A DNA stretch of 64,000 nt from Aliiroseovarius marinus (GCF_004360145.1 NZ_ML178712.1:62001-126000), one strand, 5' to 3'. Shown: positions 9,157-18,761, counted from the stretch's first letter. Translations and numbers: made by a program. The notes: generated by a model from the sequence alone, not told the origin.

Positions 9157-9618
9157 ATGCCTCTTTTTTCAGGAATCACCCAAGATCACGCCGACGCGTT
9201 ACGCGCCGGGGCATCAGATGCCTATGGCAACACACCAGACCGTCAGACAAGCGACGGAACCGCCCCGTGCCGGTGTTGTCTGGCACTTATTGACGAGGGA
9301 CGGGATATGCTTGTATTTGCCCACCGCCCGTTCATCGCGCCGCAACCTTACGCCGAGACGGGGCCCGTGTTTCTATGCGCAGATCACTGCGATGCCGTGG
9401 CTGCGTCACCAGACATTCCACCGGTCGTTGTCTCGCCCAACTATTTATTGAAGGGCTATTCAGCGGACGAGCGCCTTTTGTACGGAACTGGCCGGGTCGT
9501 CCCCAAAGATCAGATCGCCAGCTATGCGGATAGGTTATTGGATCGCTCGGATATCGCGTTTGTCGACCTAAGATCCGCAACCAACAATTGCTGGCAAGCG
9601 CGCATGCACAAGGCGTGA
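9157..9618 (+). CDS. DUF1203-like protein
   Basis: A 153-residue protein with PCRCCL near residues 37-42, PYAETGPVFLCADHC near 68-82 and a C-terminal ATNNCWQARMHKA. The spaced cysteines and histidines and the TGPVF segment resemble the DUF1203 family, of unknown function; metal binding is possible. The ATG at 9157 is preferred over 9130 because AGGAG at 9146-9150 is well placed for it. The downstream neighbour is the convergent panC. Confidence 0.6.
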   Translation: MPLFSGITQDHADALRAGASDAYGNTPDRQTSDGTAPCRCCLALIDEGRDMLVFAHRPFIAPQPYAETGPVFLCADHCDAVAASPDIPPVVVSPNYLLKGYSADERLLYGTGRVVPKDQIASYADRLLDRSDIAFVDLRSATNNCWQARMHKA

Positions 9619-9642
9619 CAGTAGAACTGTGGCCGAGGCTTT

Positions 9643-10479
9643 TTAGACCGCGATATTGTCGATCAGCCGCACATCGCCCAGCATCGCCGCCGCCAGCAGG
9701 CGCGTGGGGCGGGACAGGTCTTTGACCGGCTGCAAAGTCTCGGCGTCGCGCAGTTCCAGATACTCGACCGTGCGATAGCCTGCGCGTTCGATTTGAGCTT
9801 TGGCGCTGTCCAGAACCACACGCACATCGGCACCACGACGGATCGCTTCGGCAGCGCGGTCCATCTCGGCTTTCAGGGCGGGCGCGATGGCGCGCTCTTC
9901 GGGCGTCAGACGGACGTTGCGCGAGGACATCGCAAGGCCATCCTCTTCGCGCACCGTGGGGCAGCCGATCACTTCGGTTTCAATGTCCAGATCTTCGGAC
10001 AGGCGACGCACCAGAAGCATCTGCTGATAGTCTTTCTGCCCAAAACAGGCCACATCTGCGCGTGATTGCAGGAACAGCTTTGCCACTACGGTTGCCACAC
10101 CATCGAAATGGCCGGGACGATGCGCGCCCTCAAGGTCCTCGGTCAGGCCCGACACATGCACATTGGTGGCAAAGCCGTCGGGATAGATCTGATCTGGCGT
10201 CGGCACATACAGCGCATCGATCCCATAGGGCGCCAGCTTTGCGGCGTCGTCCTCTTCCGTGCGGGGATACTTGTCCAGATCGTCCGGATTGTTGAACTGT
10301 TTGGGATTCACAAAGATCGTGACGATCACGCGGTCTGCGTGTTTCTTTGCCTCGTCCACCAAGGACAGGTGACCTGCATGCAGCGCCCCCATCGTAGGCA
10401 CAACGGCCACACGTTCACCTTTGAAAATCCAGCTACGACGCAGGGTGCGCAGCTCGTCCTTGGACCGGATGATCTTCAT
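9643..10479 (-). CDS. panC: Pantothenate synthetase
   Basis: A 278-residue enzyme that condenses pantoate and beta-alanine with ATP to form pantothenate, in the coenzyme A pathway. [14 protein letters not shown] (residues 28-41) holds the HIGH-like nucleotide motif, FVNPKQFN the substrate segment, and MSSRNVRL the second nucleotidyl-transferase signature. The start overlaps the panB stop by 4 bp (ATGA), so the two genes are translationally coupled. Confidence 0.97.
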   Translation of the reverse strand: MKIIRSKDELRTLRRSWIFKGERVAVVPTMGALHAGHLSLVDEAKKHADRVIVTIFVNPKQFNNPDDLDKYPRTEEDDAAKLAPYGIDALYVPTPDQIYPDGFATNVHVSGLTEDLEGAHRPGHFDGVATVVAKLFLQSRADVACFGQKDYQQMLLVRRLSEDLDIETEVIGCPTVREEDGLAMSSRNVRLTPEERAIAPALKAEMDRAAEAIRRGADVRVVLDSAKAQIERAGYRTVEYLELRDAETLQPVKDLSRPTRLLAAAMLGDVRLIDNIAV

Positions 10480-11303
10480 TTCTTTTTGACCTCATCTGCA
10501 AAGACGTGCTCGGGCGCCGGGAAACTGCGGTCTCGCACCTCTTGGGCATATTTGGCAATGGCTTTCTCGCCGTCCTCACCCAAAGTCGCATAGCGTTTGG
10601 CGAATTTCGGTTTGAAAGCTGTGAATAGGCCCAGCATGTCGTCGACAACCAGAACCTGCCCGTCGCATTGCGCCGAGGCGCCGATGCCGATGGTCGGGAT
10701 CGATACGACTTCGGTGATTTCATTGGCCAGACTTTCCGGCACTTTCTCCAACACGACCGAGAACGCCCCCGCCGCTTCCACAGCCTTGGCGTCAGCCATG
10801 ACTCGGTCGCGGTCCTCGCCCCGGCCTTGTACGGCGTAACCGCCCAGCGTGTTGATCGCCTGCGGAGTCAGGCCAACATGGGCCATCACGGGGATCGAGC
10901 GGCTGGTCAGGAAGCGGATGGTTTCCTCCATCGAGACACCACCTTCCAGTTTGACCGCCGCAGCACCAGTTTCACGCATCAGGCGGGCGGCATTGCGGAA
11001 GGCTTGCTGCGGGCTTTCCTCGTAGGAGCCGAATGGCATGTCGACGACCATCATCGCCTGCGACAGACCGCGTTTCACGGCGGCACCGTGCATGCACATC
11101 ATCTCCATCGTGACGCCCAGCGTATCGGGAAGTCCGTGGATCACCATGCCAACGCTGTCGCCCACCAGAACCATGTCGCAATGCGCGTCCATCATCTGGG
11201 CCGTTGGTGTCGCATAGGCGGTCAGCACGACCAGCGGCGTGTCCCCTTTACGGGCACGGATGTCCGACGGGGTCGGTGCTTTAATCTTGGCCGAGGCGCT
11301 CAT
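10476..11303 (-). CDS. panB: 3-methyl-2-oxobutanoate hydroxymethyltransferase
   Basis: A 275-residue TIM-barrel enzyme making ketopantoate from 2-ketoisovalerate and methylene-tetrahydrofolate. Metal and substrate motifs VLVGDSVGM (near 45-53), MPFGSYEES and AAVKLEGG are present, with the catalytic-glutamate segment [10 protein letters not shown]. It is the first gene of panBC. GAGGAGAAC lies directly upstream of the ATG. The product goes to CoA, which connects loosely to the CoA-heavy pathways at the left of the window. Confidence 0.97.
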   Translation of the reverse strand: MSASAKIKAPTPSDIRARKGDTPLVVLTAYATPTAQMMDAHCDMVLVGDSVGMVIHGLPDTLGVTMEMMCMHGAAVKRGLSQAMMVVDMPFGSYEESPQQAFRNAARLMRETGAAAVKLEGGVSMEETIRFLTSRSIPVMAHVGLTPQAINTLGGYAVQGRGEDRDRVMADAKAVEAAGAFSVVLEKVPESLANEITEVVSIPTIGIGASAQCDGQVLVVDDMLGLFTAFKPKFAKRYATLGEDGEKAIAKYAQEVRDRSFPAPEHVFADEVKKK

Positions 11304-11454
11304 GGTTCTCCTCCCTGATCCTCTTCGGTGGCAGGGACTATAATGCTGCGGCGCAGAAATTCAAAGGGGAATGACGGGGCGTCTTTCCCTTGCCTTGGTC
11401 CAAAATCCCGCGTTTCATAGGGTATATCCCGCAGAACGGGTAAGGAGGATCAAG

Positions 11455-12924
11455 ATGACCAACCTGAAACTGACAGCAGGCGCATGGGCGCTGATGGCAA
11501 CGACCGCTTTGGCGGGCACTGATGCGATCACATTGGGCATGGTGCTTGAGCCGCCAAATCTGGACCCTACCGCAGGCGCCGCTGCCGCGATTGACGAGGT
11601 TGTCTATGCCAACATTTACGAGGGTTTGACCCGTTTCGGCCCCGATGGTGCCGTGCTGCCCGGACTGGCCAGCGCGTGGGAGGTCAGCGAGGACGGCATG
11701 ACCTATACCTTCACCCTTCGCGAGGGCGTGAGTTTCCATGATGGCACCACGATGGACGCCGATGACGTCGTGTTCTCGCTGGATCGTGCACGGGCCGAGG
11801 AGTCGACCAACGCACAGAAAGCGCTGTTCAAAGACATCGAAAGCGTGACGGCGGTCAGCCCGACCTCGGTCGCGGTGAAGCTGTCTGCCCCCAATGGCAA
11901 CTTCGCCTTCAACATGGCCTGGGGCGACGCTGTGATCGTTGCGCCCGAAAGCGTCGGTGATGCAGCGACCGCCCCCGTGGGCACCGGTCCGTTCACCTTT
12001 GTCGAGTGGGCTAAAGGCGACCATGTGACCATCGCACGCAATGACGCTTATTGGGGTGACGCGCCCGCGCTGGCCAAAGCCACGTTCAAGTTCATCTCGG
12101 ACCCGAACGCGGCCTTTGCGGCGATGATGGCTGGCGACGTCGACGCCTTCCCGAACTTCCCCGCACCCGAAACGCTGGCCCAGTTCGAGGCTGATCCACG
12201 GTTCACCGTAATCGTCGGCTCGACCGAGGGTGAGACCATTCTGTCCACCAACAACAAGTCCGGCCCGCTGGCCGATGTGCGCGTCCGCAAGGCCATCGCC
12301 CACGCGATCAACCGGCAGGACATCATCGACGGCGCGATGCATGGCTTTGGCACGCCCATCGGCACCCATTTTGCCCCGCACAACCCGGACTATGTGGACC
12401 TGACCGGCCAATCCGCGTTTGACCCTGAGATGTCGAAATCGCTGCTGGCAGAGGCTGGTGCCGAAAACCTCACCCTGCGCCTGATGCTTCCACCCCCCGC
12501 CTACGCCCGCCGCGGGGGCGAGATCATCGCCGCCCAGCTGCGCAATGTCGGCATCAACACCGAGATCAGCAATCTGGAATGGGCCCAGTGGATCGAACAG
12601 GTGTTCAAAGGCAAGGATTATGACCTGACCATCGTCAGCCATACCGAGCCCGCAGACATCAACATCTACGCCCGCCCGGAATACTATTTCCAGTATGACA
12701 ACGCGGGCTTCCAAGCGCTGATCGAGAAACTGTCGGTCACCTCGGACCCGGCCATGCGTGCCGAGCTGAACAAGGAAGCCCAACAGATCATCGCGGATGA
12801 CTATGTGAACGGCTATCTGTTCCAGCTGGCGAAAACCGGCGTGGCGAATGCCAAGATCAACGGGCTGTGGGAAAACGCTCCCACACAGGCCAATGACCTG
12901 ACGGGGGTCAGCTGGTCGGACTGA
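11455..12924 (+). CDS. ABC transporter substrate-binding protein, dipeptide/oligopeptide type
   Basis: A 489-residue periplasmic SBP_bac_5 (DppA/OppA-like) protein. A signal peptide covers residues 1-20 (MTNLKLTAGAWALMATTALA, then GTDA). Family segments PPNLDPT, YANIYEGLTRFGPDG, TFTLREGVSFHDG, DADDVVFSLDRA and VRKAIAHAINRQDII are present. TAAGGAGG precedes the ATG. No permease or ATPase gene is adjacent, so it is either an orphan binding protein or serves a transporter encoded elsewhere. The ligand is unknown. Confidence 0.88.
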   Translation: MTNLKLTAGAWALMATTALAGTDAITLGMVLEPPNLDPTAGAAAAIDEVVYANIYEGLTRFGPDGAVLPGLASAWEVSEDGMTYTFTLREGVSFHDGTTMDADDVVFSLDRARAEESTNAQKALFKDIESVTAVSPTSVAVKLSAPNGNFAFNMAWGDAVIVAPESVGDAATAPVGTGPFTFVEWAKGDHVTIARNDAYWGDAPALAKATFKFISDPNAAFAAMMAGDVDAFPNFPAPETLAQFEADPRFTVIVGSTEGETILSTNNKSGPLADVRVRKAIAHAINRQDIIDGAMHGFGTPIGTHFAPHNPDYVDLTGQSAFDPEMSKSLLAEAGAENLTLRLMLPPPAYARRGGEIIAAQLRNVGINTEISNLEWAQWIEQVFKGKDYDLTIVSHTEPADINIYARPEYYFQYDNAGFQALIEKLSVTSDPAMRAELNKEAQQIIADDYVNGYLFQLAKTGVANAKINGLWENAPTQANDLTGVSWSD

Positions 12925-12943
12925 TCATCCCAAACACCACATC

Positions 12944-12970
12944 AAAGGGCGTCCCCAGCGGGCGCCCTTT
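12944..12970. terminator. Terminator between convergent genes
   Basis: AAAGGGCG (12944-12951) and CGCCCTTT (12963-12970) form an 8-bp stem. It sits between the end of the binding-protein gene and the end of the DMT transporter gene (the right arm covers its last bases). It can serve either strand. Confidence 0.65.
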
Positions 12971-13892
12971 ATGTTTTCGTCGCATTCGGATTGGGCGTCA
13001 CGCGGCGTTTCAGAACGGCCTCTCGCCAGGTGATATAGGTCACGGCGGCCATGATCATCCCTGCTCCCACGACGACCCACATGTCGATGGGTTCGTTGAA
13101 CAGGAAGACGCCGACCATCGACGCCCAGATAATCTGAAGGAAGGTCACGGGTTGGGTGACGGACACAGGCGCCTCGGCAAAGGCTCGGGTCATCGAGTAG
13201 TGGCCAGCCGTCGCGAAGAACGCCACCACCACCAGCCAGCCAGCCTGCACCAGAGTGACCGGCTCCCACACATACCACGCCACGGGCAACAGCCCGATGG
13301 TGACGGTCACCGACATCATTGCCACGATCTGCGCCGCCGAGACATCTTGCGACAGACGTTTCGCGATCAGATAAGACGCGCCAAGAAAGATCGCCGTGAA
13401 CACCATCGCCAGATGCCCGTCGCCCAGCTCGCGCACGCCGGGGCGTAGGACCACCAGCACGCCCAGAAACGCGACGCCGACGGCCATCATGCGACGGGTC
13501 GAGAATGTCTCGCCCAGAAACAGGGCTGCCCCCAACATGACATAGATTGGGTTCAGGTAGTTCATCGCCGTGACCTCGGCGATGGTGATCTGGGTCATGG
13601 CATAGAACCAGCACATGACGGCCCCGGAATGCACCACGCCACGCACCACAAACAGCCGCCAAACCAGCGGCGAAAACCGCGCCTGCGGCAGTTTCACAAG
13701 GGCGGGCAGGACGAACAGCAGCCCAAACAGGAACCGCAGAAACGCCGCTTGGGACGAGGGCATCGTCTGCCCGACATATTTCACCAGCACGTTCAGGCCG
13801 ACAAACAGGAACCCTGCGGCCAGCATCCATGCAATCCCGTGCGCGGGGCGGTGTTCTGATATGTCGGTGACGCTCATCTGGCGACATGACAC
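12969..13892 (-). CDS. EamA/DMT superfamily transporter
   Basis: A 307-residue inner-membrane protein with ten predicted helices in two EamA repeats: the first from GIAWMLAAGFLFVGLN, the second from AMVFTAIFLGASYLIAKRLS. The inner TQITIAEVTAMNYLNPIYV segment is typical of metabolite and drug exporters of this family. The start is uncertain: an ATG at 13892 gives 307 residues and a second at 13877 gives 302; neither has a clear ribosome site. The substrate is unknown. Confidence 0.82.
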   Translation of the reverse strand: MSCRQMSVTDISEHRPAHGIAWMLAAGFLFVGLNVLVKYVGQTMPSSQAAFLRFLFGLLFVLPALVKLPQARFSPLVWRLFVVRGVVHSGAVMCWFYAMTQITIAEVTAMNYLNPIYVMLGAALFLGETFSTRRMMAVGVAFLGVLVVLRPGVRELGDGHLAMVFTAIFLGASYLIAKRLSQDVSAAQIVAMMSVTVTIGLLPVAWYVWEPVTLVQAGWLVVVAFFATAGHYSMTRAFAEAPVSVTQPVTFLQIIWASMVGVFLFNEPIDMWVVVGAGMIMAAVTYITWREAVLKRRVTPNPNATKT

Positions 13893-13902
13893 CGAATTGG
13901 AT

Positions 13903-13946
13903 CCAAAAACAAGAGACCCCGACGCAGAGAAACCGCGCCGGGGTCT
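13903..13946 (-). terminator. Terminator of yebC
   Basis: AGACCCCGGCGC and GCGTCGGGGTCT (read on the minus strand, 13946-13914) make a 12-bp stem with one G-U pair, followed by CTTGTTTTTGG. It lies 22 bp past the yebC stop. Confidence 0.8.
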
Positions 13947-13967
13947 GAATTCTTTCTGATGGTCAGC

Positions 13968-14708
13968 TTACAGCTGCGCCATCACCTCGTCCGAGGCTTC
14001 GAAATTGGTGGTGACACGCTGCACGTCGTCATCATCCTCAAGCGCATCCACCAGCTTCATCAGCTTTTGCATGTTTTCAAGGTCCAGCTCGGTCGTGATG
14101 TTCGGCTGCCAGATCAGCTTGGTCGATTCCGACTCGCCCAGCGCGGCTTCCAGCGCGGTCGACACTTCGTTCAGGTCAGTATCGGCACAGACGATGCGGT
14201 GGCCGTTCTCGTCGCTTTCGCAATCCTCGGCACCGGCTTCGATGGCGGCTTCCATCACGGTGTCTGCGTCGCCTGCATCCGCCGGGTAGATCACTTCGCC
14301 CTTGCGGTCGAACATAAAGCCCACCGATCCGGTTTCACCCAGGTTGCCACCGTTCTTGGTGAAGGTCGAACGCACGGTCGAGGCGGTGCGGTTCTTGTTG
14401 TCGGTCATAGTCTCGACGATGACAGCGACACCGTTGGGGCCATAGCCCTCGTAGCGGATCTCGTCATAGTTTTCGGCGTCGCCACCCTGCGACTTCTTGA
14501 TCGCGCGTTCGATCACGTCCTTCGGAACCGATTGCGACTTCGCCTCTTTCACAGCCAGACGCAGACGCGGGTTCTTGTCCGGGTCCGGATCGCCCATTTT
14601 GGCGGCCACAGTGATCTCTTTGGCGAGTTTCGAAAACAGCTTCGAGCGCAGCTTGTCCTGGCGACCTTTACGGTGCTGGATGTTTGCCCATTTTGAGTGG
14701 CCAGCCAT
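13968..14708 (-). CDS. yebC: YebC/PmpR family protein
   Basis: A 246-residue protein with the invariant start [18 protein letters not shown]. The middle segment [19 protein letters not shown] and the acidic [15 protein letters not shown] near the C-terminus are diagnostic. The family has been described both as DNA-binding regulators and, more recently, as ribosome-associated factors helping translation of proline stretches. Length is normal. It is a single gene with its own terminator. Confidence 0.95.
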   Translation of the reverse strand: MAGHSKWANIQHRKGRQDKLRSKLFSKLAKEITVAAKMGDPDPDKNPRLRLAVKEAKSQSVPKDVIERAIKKSQGGDAENYDEIRYEGYGPNGVAVIVETMTDNKNRTASTVRSTFTKNGGNLGETGSVGFMFDRKGEVIYPADAGDADTVMEAAIEAGAEDCESDENGHRIVCADTDLNEVSTALEAALGESESTKLIWQPNITTELDLENMQKLMKLVDALEDDDDVQRVTTNFEASDEVMAQL

Positions 14709-14777
14709 GGCGACCTCCGACTAAATTCTTCGTTCGAGGTTCAATAGCCTATGGGGCGGACAAGGGGCAAGGGGGGG

Positions 14778-15200
14778 CTAGGGTTTGAAGGCCGCGTTTT
14801 CCCGCCAGCCCCGGTGTCCGGTCTGCAGAACCGACACGTTTTCGCGTCCCGCCACCCGAAGCGCGAACATCGCCTGGGAGGAAATGGTGCCGGTGTTGCA
14901 ATAGACGATCACCTTACGGTCGGTTGGAATCTCGTCGATCCGGTCCAGCACCTCGCGCCATTCGATGTTGATCGCGCTGGGGATGTGGGCCTCGGCAAAT
15001 TGCTCTGCGTCGCGGACATCGATGAACAGGACCGCGTTGAACACGTCCTCGTCGATCTGTTCGGGCAGGATGATCCCGGCCTCGTATTCCGTGAACATCA
15101 TGTATTCCTGCATGCCCTCGATGGCGGCGTCATTGGCACGTGCAGGTACGGTCATCAGGGCCAGAACTGCAGACAGGGTCAGGGCAAAGAGGCGGGTCAT
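14778..15200 (-). CDS. Secreted rhodanese-like domain protein
   Basis: A 140-residue periplasmic single-domain rhodanese. Residues 1-22 are a Sec signal peptide (MTRLFALTLSAVLALMTVPA, then RA). The domain has LFIDVRDAEQFAEAHIPSAI (59-78). The active-site loop CNTGTIS begins with Cys101 in VIVYCNTGTIS, so sulfurtransferase chemistry is possible. The ATG at 15200 is preferred over the upstream ATG at 15218 because it begins the signal peptide directly. The partner is unknown. Confidence 0.85.
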   Translation of the reverse strand: MTRLFALTLSAVLALMTVPARANDAAIEGMQEYMMFTEYEAGIILPEQIDEDVFNAVLFIDVRDAEQFAEAHIPSAINIEWREVLDRIDEIPTDRKVIVYCNTGTISSQAMFALRVAGRENVSVLQTGHRGWRENAAFKP

Positions 15201-15273
15201 GGTCGCTCCAACAGGCATTCGCGTCTTGGAATATATATCCCATCGCCCCGAACAGCGCTAGCCGTTCGCCGGA

Positions 15274-15726
15274 CTACGCCCGTTCATCCTTGGGCGAGCC
15301 CATCACCACATGGGTCACCAACTGATGCACCTGCGGCAGCGTGCCCAGCTTATCGGTGTGAAAGCGCTTGTAGGCGATCAGATCTTCGGCCTCGACCCGC
15401 AGCAGGTATTCGACAGTGCCGGTGATGTTGTGACACTCGCGCACCTCGTCATACAGCGCCACGGCCCGTTCGAACCCTTCCTGCGCTTCCTTGGTGTGAT
15501 CGTTCAGCCCAACTGTGACATAGGCCACAAAGCCCACGCCCATCGCGACCGGATCAAGTACGGCCCGATAGCCGGAGATCACGCCGCTGCGCTCAAGCTC
15601 CTGCACACGCCGCAAACAGGCCGAGGGCGACAGCCCTACGCGATCGGCAAGTTCCGTATTGGGCAAGCGACCATCTTTCGACAACTCACGCAATATTCGT
15701 TGGTTTATTTGATCTAGCTTCGCCAT
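15274..15726 (-). CDS. Lrp/AsnC family transcriptional regulator
   Basis: A 150-residue regulator. The helix-turn-helix is at about residues 20-47 (NTELADRVGLSPSACLRRV), followed by the RAM/Lrp ligand domain with AYVTVGLNDHT and CHNITGTVEYLLRVEAED. These proteins sense amino acids. It is divergently transcribed from a LysE-type exporter across 73 bp, the usual arrangement in which the regulator controls its exporter and itself. The ATG at 15726 fits the conserved MAKLDQINQRIL start. Confidence 0.93.
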   Translation of the reverse strand: MAKLDQINQRILRELSKDGRLPNTELADRVGLSPSACLRRVQELERSGVISGYRAVLDPVAMGVGFVAYVTVGLNDHTKEAQEGFERAVALYDEVRECHNITGTVEYLLRVEAEDLIAYKRFHTDKLGTLPQVHQLVTHVVMGSPKDERA

Positions 15727-15799
15727 TAGTTGCAGTTTTATCGGATTACTGCACAACTTTGCAATCTCACAGCGCTACTTGTGCACAATAATCACCTAC
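15727..15799. promoter_or_regulatory. Divergent Lrp/LysE control region
   Basis: 73 bp between the Lrp-type regulator and the LysE gene. It contains the perfect palindrome TTGTGCACAA at 15779-15788 and an imperfect inverted pair, GTTGCAGT / ACTGCACAAC, at about 15729-15756. These are the natural candidates for Lrp binding. Confidence 0.45.
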
Positions 15800-16393
15800 A
15801 TGACTTACGACCTCCTCTTTGCGCTTGTCGCCTTTGCTTTCGTCTCGTCCATCACGCCGGGGCCGAACAACCTGATGCTGATGGCCTCGGGCGCGAACTT
15901 CGGCTTCGCCCGCACGATCCCACATATGCTGGGCGTGGCGCTGGGGTTCACGCTGATGGTGGTGCTGGTGGGCGCGGGGCTGATGCAGCTCTTCGACCTC
16001 TACCCGGTCAGCTACACGGTGCTGAAAGCCGGCAGCGTGGTCTACCTGCTGTGGCTCGCATGGAAAATCGCCCGCGCATCCGAGCCCGGCACGGGCACGG
16101 CGGGCGGCACGCCGATGACCTTCTTACAAGCCTCGGCCTTCCAATGGGTGAACCCGAAGGCATGGGCAATGGCCCTGACCGCGATCAGCGCCTATGCGCC
16201 TTCGCGCGACATGGGGGCCGTATTGCTGGTGGCTGTGATCTTTGGCGCGGTGAACTTGCCGTCTGTGTCCACCTGGACCGTTCTGGGTCAGAAAATCCGC
16301 GTGATCCTGACCAACCCCGCCCGCCTGCGCGCCTTCAACATCACCATGGCCCTGCTTCTTGTCGCGACACTTTTCCCCGTAATCTACGGGTGA
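15800..16393 (+). CDS. LysE/RhtB family amino-acid exporter
   Basis: A 197-residue inner-membrane protein with about six helices. SITPGPNNLMLMASGANFG (residues 16-34) is the LysE family signature, and AFQWVNPKAWAMALTAISAY the second conserved segment. The ATG at 15800 gives the typical MTYDLLFALVAF start; an upstream ATG at 15779 adds seven residues and falls in the operator palindrome. Divergence from an Lrp-type gene suggests induction by an amino acid. The substrate is not readable. Confidence 0.9.
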   Translation: MTYDLLFALVAFAFVSSITPGPNNLMLMASGANFGFARTIPHMLGVALGFTLMVVLVGAGLMQLFDLYPVSYTVLKAGSVVYLLWLAWKIARASEPGTGTAGGTPMTFLQASAFQWVNPKAWAMALTAISAYAPSRDMGAVLLVAVIFGAVNLPSVSTWTVLGQKIRVILTNPARLRAFNITMALLLVATLFPVIYG

Positions 16394-16424
16394 CGCGGCC
16401 CCGCCCACGCGCTACTTCTTGGGC

Positions 16425-18206
16425 ATGACGACAGATCAGATCATTCTCTTTTCGCTATTTGGCACCGTGTTCGGCCTGCTGCTTTGGGGCCGCTTTCGCT
16501 ATGATATCGTAGCGTTTTCCGCCCTCATGCTGGGAGTCATTCTTGGCGTCGTCCCCACAAAAGAGGCATTTTCCGGCTTTGGCCACCCCGCAACACTGGT
16601 CGTTGCGCTGGTGCTGGTCGTGTCCGCCGGGCTGGTGCGGTCCGGCGCGGTGTTCCTGATCACCCGCACGCTGGTCGACGCGTCACGCTCCTTGGGCGCG
16701 CATATCGCGTTGATGGGCGCGATTGGCGGCGTGTTGTCGGCCTTTATGAACAACGTCGCTGCGTTGGCCCTTCTGATGCCCGTCGACATTCAAACCGCCC
16801 GCAAGGCCGCGCGCCCGGTGGGCCTTAGCCTGATGCCCCTGTCCTTCGCCACCATCCTTGGCGGCATGGTCACGCTGATCGGCACGCCGCCCAACATCAT
16901 CATCGCTTCGATCCGTGAGGATGCCTTGGGCGAGCCGTTCAAGATGTTCGACTTCGCCCCCGTAGGTGGAGTGACGGCCATCGCGGGCCTGATTTTCGTC
17001 GCCCTGATCGGCTGGCGGCTGATCCCGCAACCGGACGCGGCTGAAAACGGCTCCAACCCTATGGACGAGTTCAGCCAATATGTGGCCGAGCTGACCGTAC
17101 CCGAAGGCTCCAAACACATCGGCAAGCGCCTGAAGGAATTGCTGGAAGACGCCGAGAAGAACGACGTCGCCATTCTGGGCTTGGTGCGCGATGGCACCCG
17201 CCGTTACGGCACCCAGCGCGGCACGCAGCTAAAAGCACATGACGCGCTGGTGCTGGAAGCCACGCCCGAGGCGCTCGACGAGTTTCGCGCGGCCCTTGGG
17301 CTGGCCTTTGCCGAGGATCACCGCGAAGAGAAGCTGAAAGCCGAGGGCGAGGGCCTCTCGAAGATCGAGGTCGTTGTCCCGGAAAACGCCCGGATCGCCG
17401 GCCGGACCGCGCAATCGATTGGCTTGAACTGGCGCCAAAGCTCGGTCCTGATGGGGATTTCGCGCGCTGGTAAGAAGATCACCAAGCAGATGCGTAAGAC
17501 CGAGATCCACGCGGGCGACATCCTGTTACTTCTGGTGCCGCAAGGGCGGGAAGCAATTGTGACCGAATGGTTGGGCTGCCTGCCGCTGGCGGAGCGCGGA
17601 TTGACCGTGACGCGGGACGAGAAAGTCTGGCTGGCCATCGGCATGTTTGCCGCCGCCGTGGCCGCCGCCAGTTTTGGCCTGATCTATCTGCCAGTCGCGC
17701 TTGGGCTGGTCGTCGTAGGCTATGTCCTGTCCAAGATCATTCCCCTGTCCGAGCTCTATACACATATCGAGTGGCCGGTGGTGGTGCTGCTTGGGTCCAT
17801 GATCCCCTTGGGCGCTGCGCTGGAAAACTCGGGCGGGACCGAGTTGATCGCGGGCGCGCTGGTTGGGATCACAGAAGGCCTGCCCGCGTGGGCGGTTCTG
17901 ACCGTCTTGATGGTTGTGACCATGACGCTGTCAGACGTGCTGAACAATACCGCCACCACCATCGTCGCCGCGCCCGTAGGCATCCAGATGGCCCATGCGT
18001 TGGACAAGAACCCCGACCCGTTCCTGATGGCCGTGGCGATTGCTGCCTCCTGCGCGTTTCTGACGCCCATCGGGCACAAGAACAACACGCTGATCCTTGG
18101 ACCCGGCGGCTATAAGTTCGGAGATTACTGGCGCATGGGCCTGCCGCTAGAAATCCTTGTTGTCGCCGTGTCGATCCCGGCCATTCTGGTCTTCTGGCCG
18201 CTATAG
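16425..18206 (+). CDS. SLC13-type permease with RCK_C (TrkA-C) domains
   Basis: A 593-residue membrane transporter of the divalent anion:Na+ type. The N-terminal membrane half has FMNNVAALALLMPV and VTLIGTPPNIIIAS; the C-terminal half has SDVLNNTATTIVAAP and LTPIGHKNNTLILGPGGY. Between them, about residues 210-390 are soluble and contain two RCK_C-like modules (GSKHIGKRLKELLED, and NARIAGRTAQSIGLNW with HAGDILLLLVP). Sulfate or a dicarboxylate are typical family substrates. The ATG at 16425 was preferred over a TTG two codons earlier. It converges on 18201-18761 with a 6-bp overlap. Confidence 0.85.
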   Translation: MTTDQIILFSLFGTVFGLLLWGRFRYDIVAFSALMLGVILGVVPTKEAFSGFGHPATLVVALVLVVSAGLVRSGAVFLITRTLVDASRSLGAHIALMGAIGGVLSAFMNNVAALALLMPVDIQTARKAARPVGLSLMPLSFATILGGMVTLIGTPPNIIIASIREDALGEPFKMFDFAPVGGVTAIAGLIFVALIGWRLIPQPDAAENGSNPMDEFSQYVAELTVPEGSKHIGKRLKELLEDAEKNDVAILGLVRDGTRRYGTQRGTQLKAHDALVLEATPEALDEFRAALGLAFAEDHREEKLKAEGEGLSKIEVVVPENARIAGRTAQSIGLNWRQSSVLMGISRAGKKITKQMRKTEIHAGDILLLLVPQGREAIVTEWLGCLPLAERGLTVTRDEKVWLAIGMFAAAVAAASFGLIYLPVALGLVVVGYVLSKIIPLSELYTHIEWPVVVLLGSMIPLGAALENSGGTELIAGALVGITEGLPAWAVLTVLMVVTMTLSDVLNNTATTIVAAPVGIQMAHALDKNPDPFLMAVAIAASCAFLTPIGHKNNTLILGPGGYKFGDYWRMGLPLEILVVAVSIPAILVFWPL

Positions 18207-18761
18207 CAGCTTAGGCGCGGGCACCTCGTCCATCCACTTGTGGATCGCCGCAACCAAATCATCGCGCCAACTTTCGCGGGTCAGGCCCGGAATATGCGGC
18301 TGCTGCCCATCCCGCATCACGTCTCGGATCGCGTGTTTGAACAGGTAGAATTGGTGCAGATCCGGCGTCTGGTGGTCAAACCATAGGCGCGAGACCTTCT
18401 TTAGCGCGTCGAAGTCATCGCCCTTCGCGGCAAGGATATCCTCCAGATGTACCCGCGCCAGCCAGCGCGTGGCGTTGTCTTGATTGTCGGGTGTGGACAG
18501 GTGCACATCCCGCACGGCATCCCGGATCAGGTCGGACACTTCGCCCCAATGGGCCGGGCTGGGCAGGTCTGCGAGCGTGTAAAGCGCACCGCTTTCGATG
18601 GCACGTGCGGCGACATTGTGATGCTGGTCATCTGCCTCGACACCCGCCGCCCATGACAAAACCTGATCGGCCCAGTCTTGCGCCGCACCATCCACGTCGA
18701 AATTCAACGCCCACCGCCCCAGCAACAGCAGGGTCGCGCGTTCTGGAAAGGCAGCCGCCAC
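18201..18761 (-). CDS. Hypothetical protein coupled to SLC13 permease
   Basis: A 186-residue soluble protein with no family I recognise. It is rich in Trp, His and Asp and mostly helical in appearance (LARVHLEDILAAKGDDFDA, WFDHQTPDLHQFYLFKHAI). The start is a GTG immediately after the stop of the permease at 18762 (TAA then GTG), so it is probably translated by coupling and belongs to that operon. The upstream position suggests a role with the permease, but this is inference only. Confidence 0.6.
   Translation of the reverse strand: MAAAFPERATLLLLGRWALNFDVDGAAQDWADQVLSWAAGVEADDQHHNVAARAIESGALYTLADLPSPAHWGEVSDLIRDAVRDVHLSTPDNQDNATRWLARVHLEDILAAKGDDFDALKKVSRLWFDHQTPDLHQFYLFKHAIRDVMRDGQQPHIPGLTRESWRDDLVAAIHKWMDEVPAPKLL

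Noticed and set aside
11338-12783. Minus-strand 481-codon frame opposite the ABC binding protein
   Set aside because: Antisense shadow; the plus-strand gene has a signal peptide, a strong ribosome site and family motifs.
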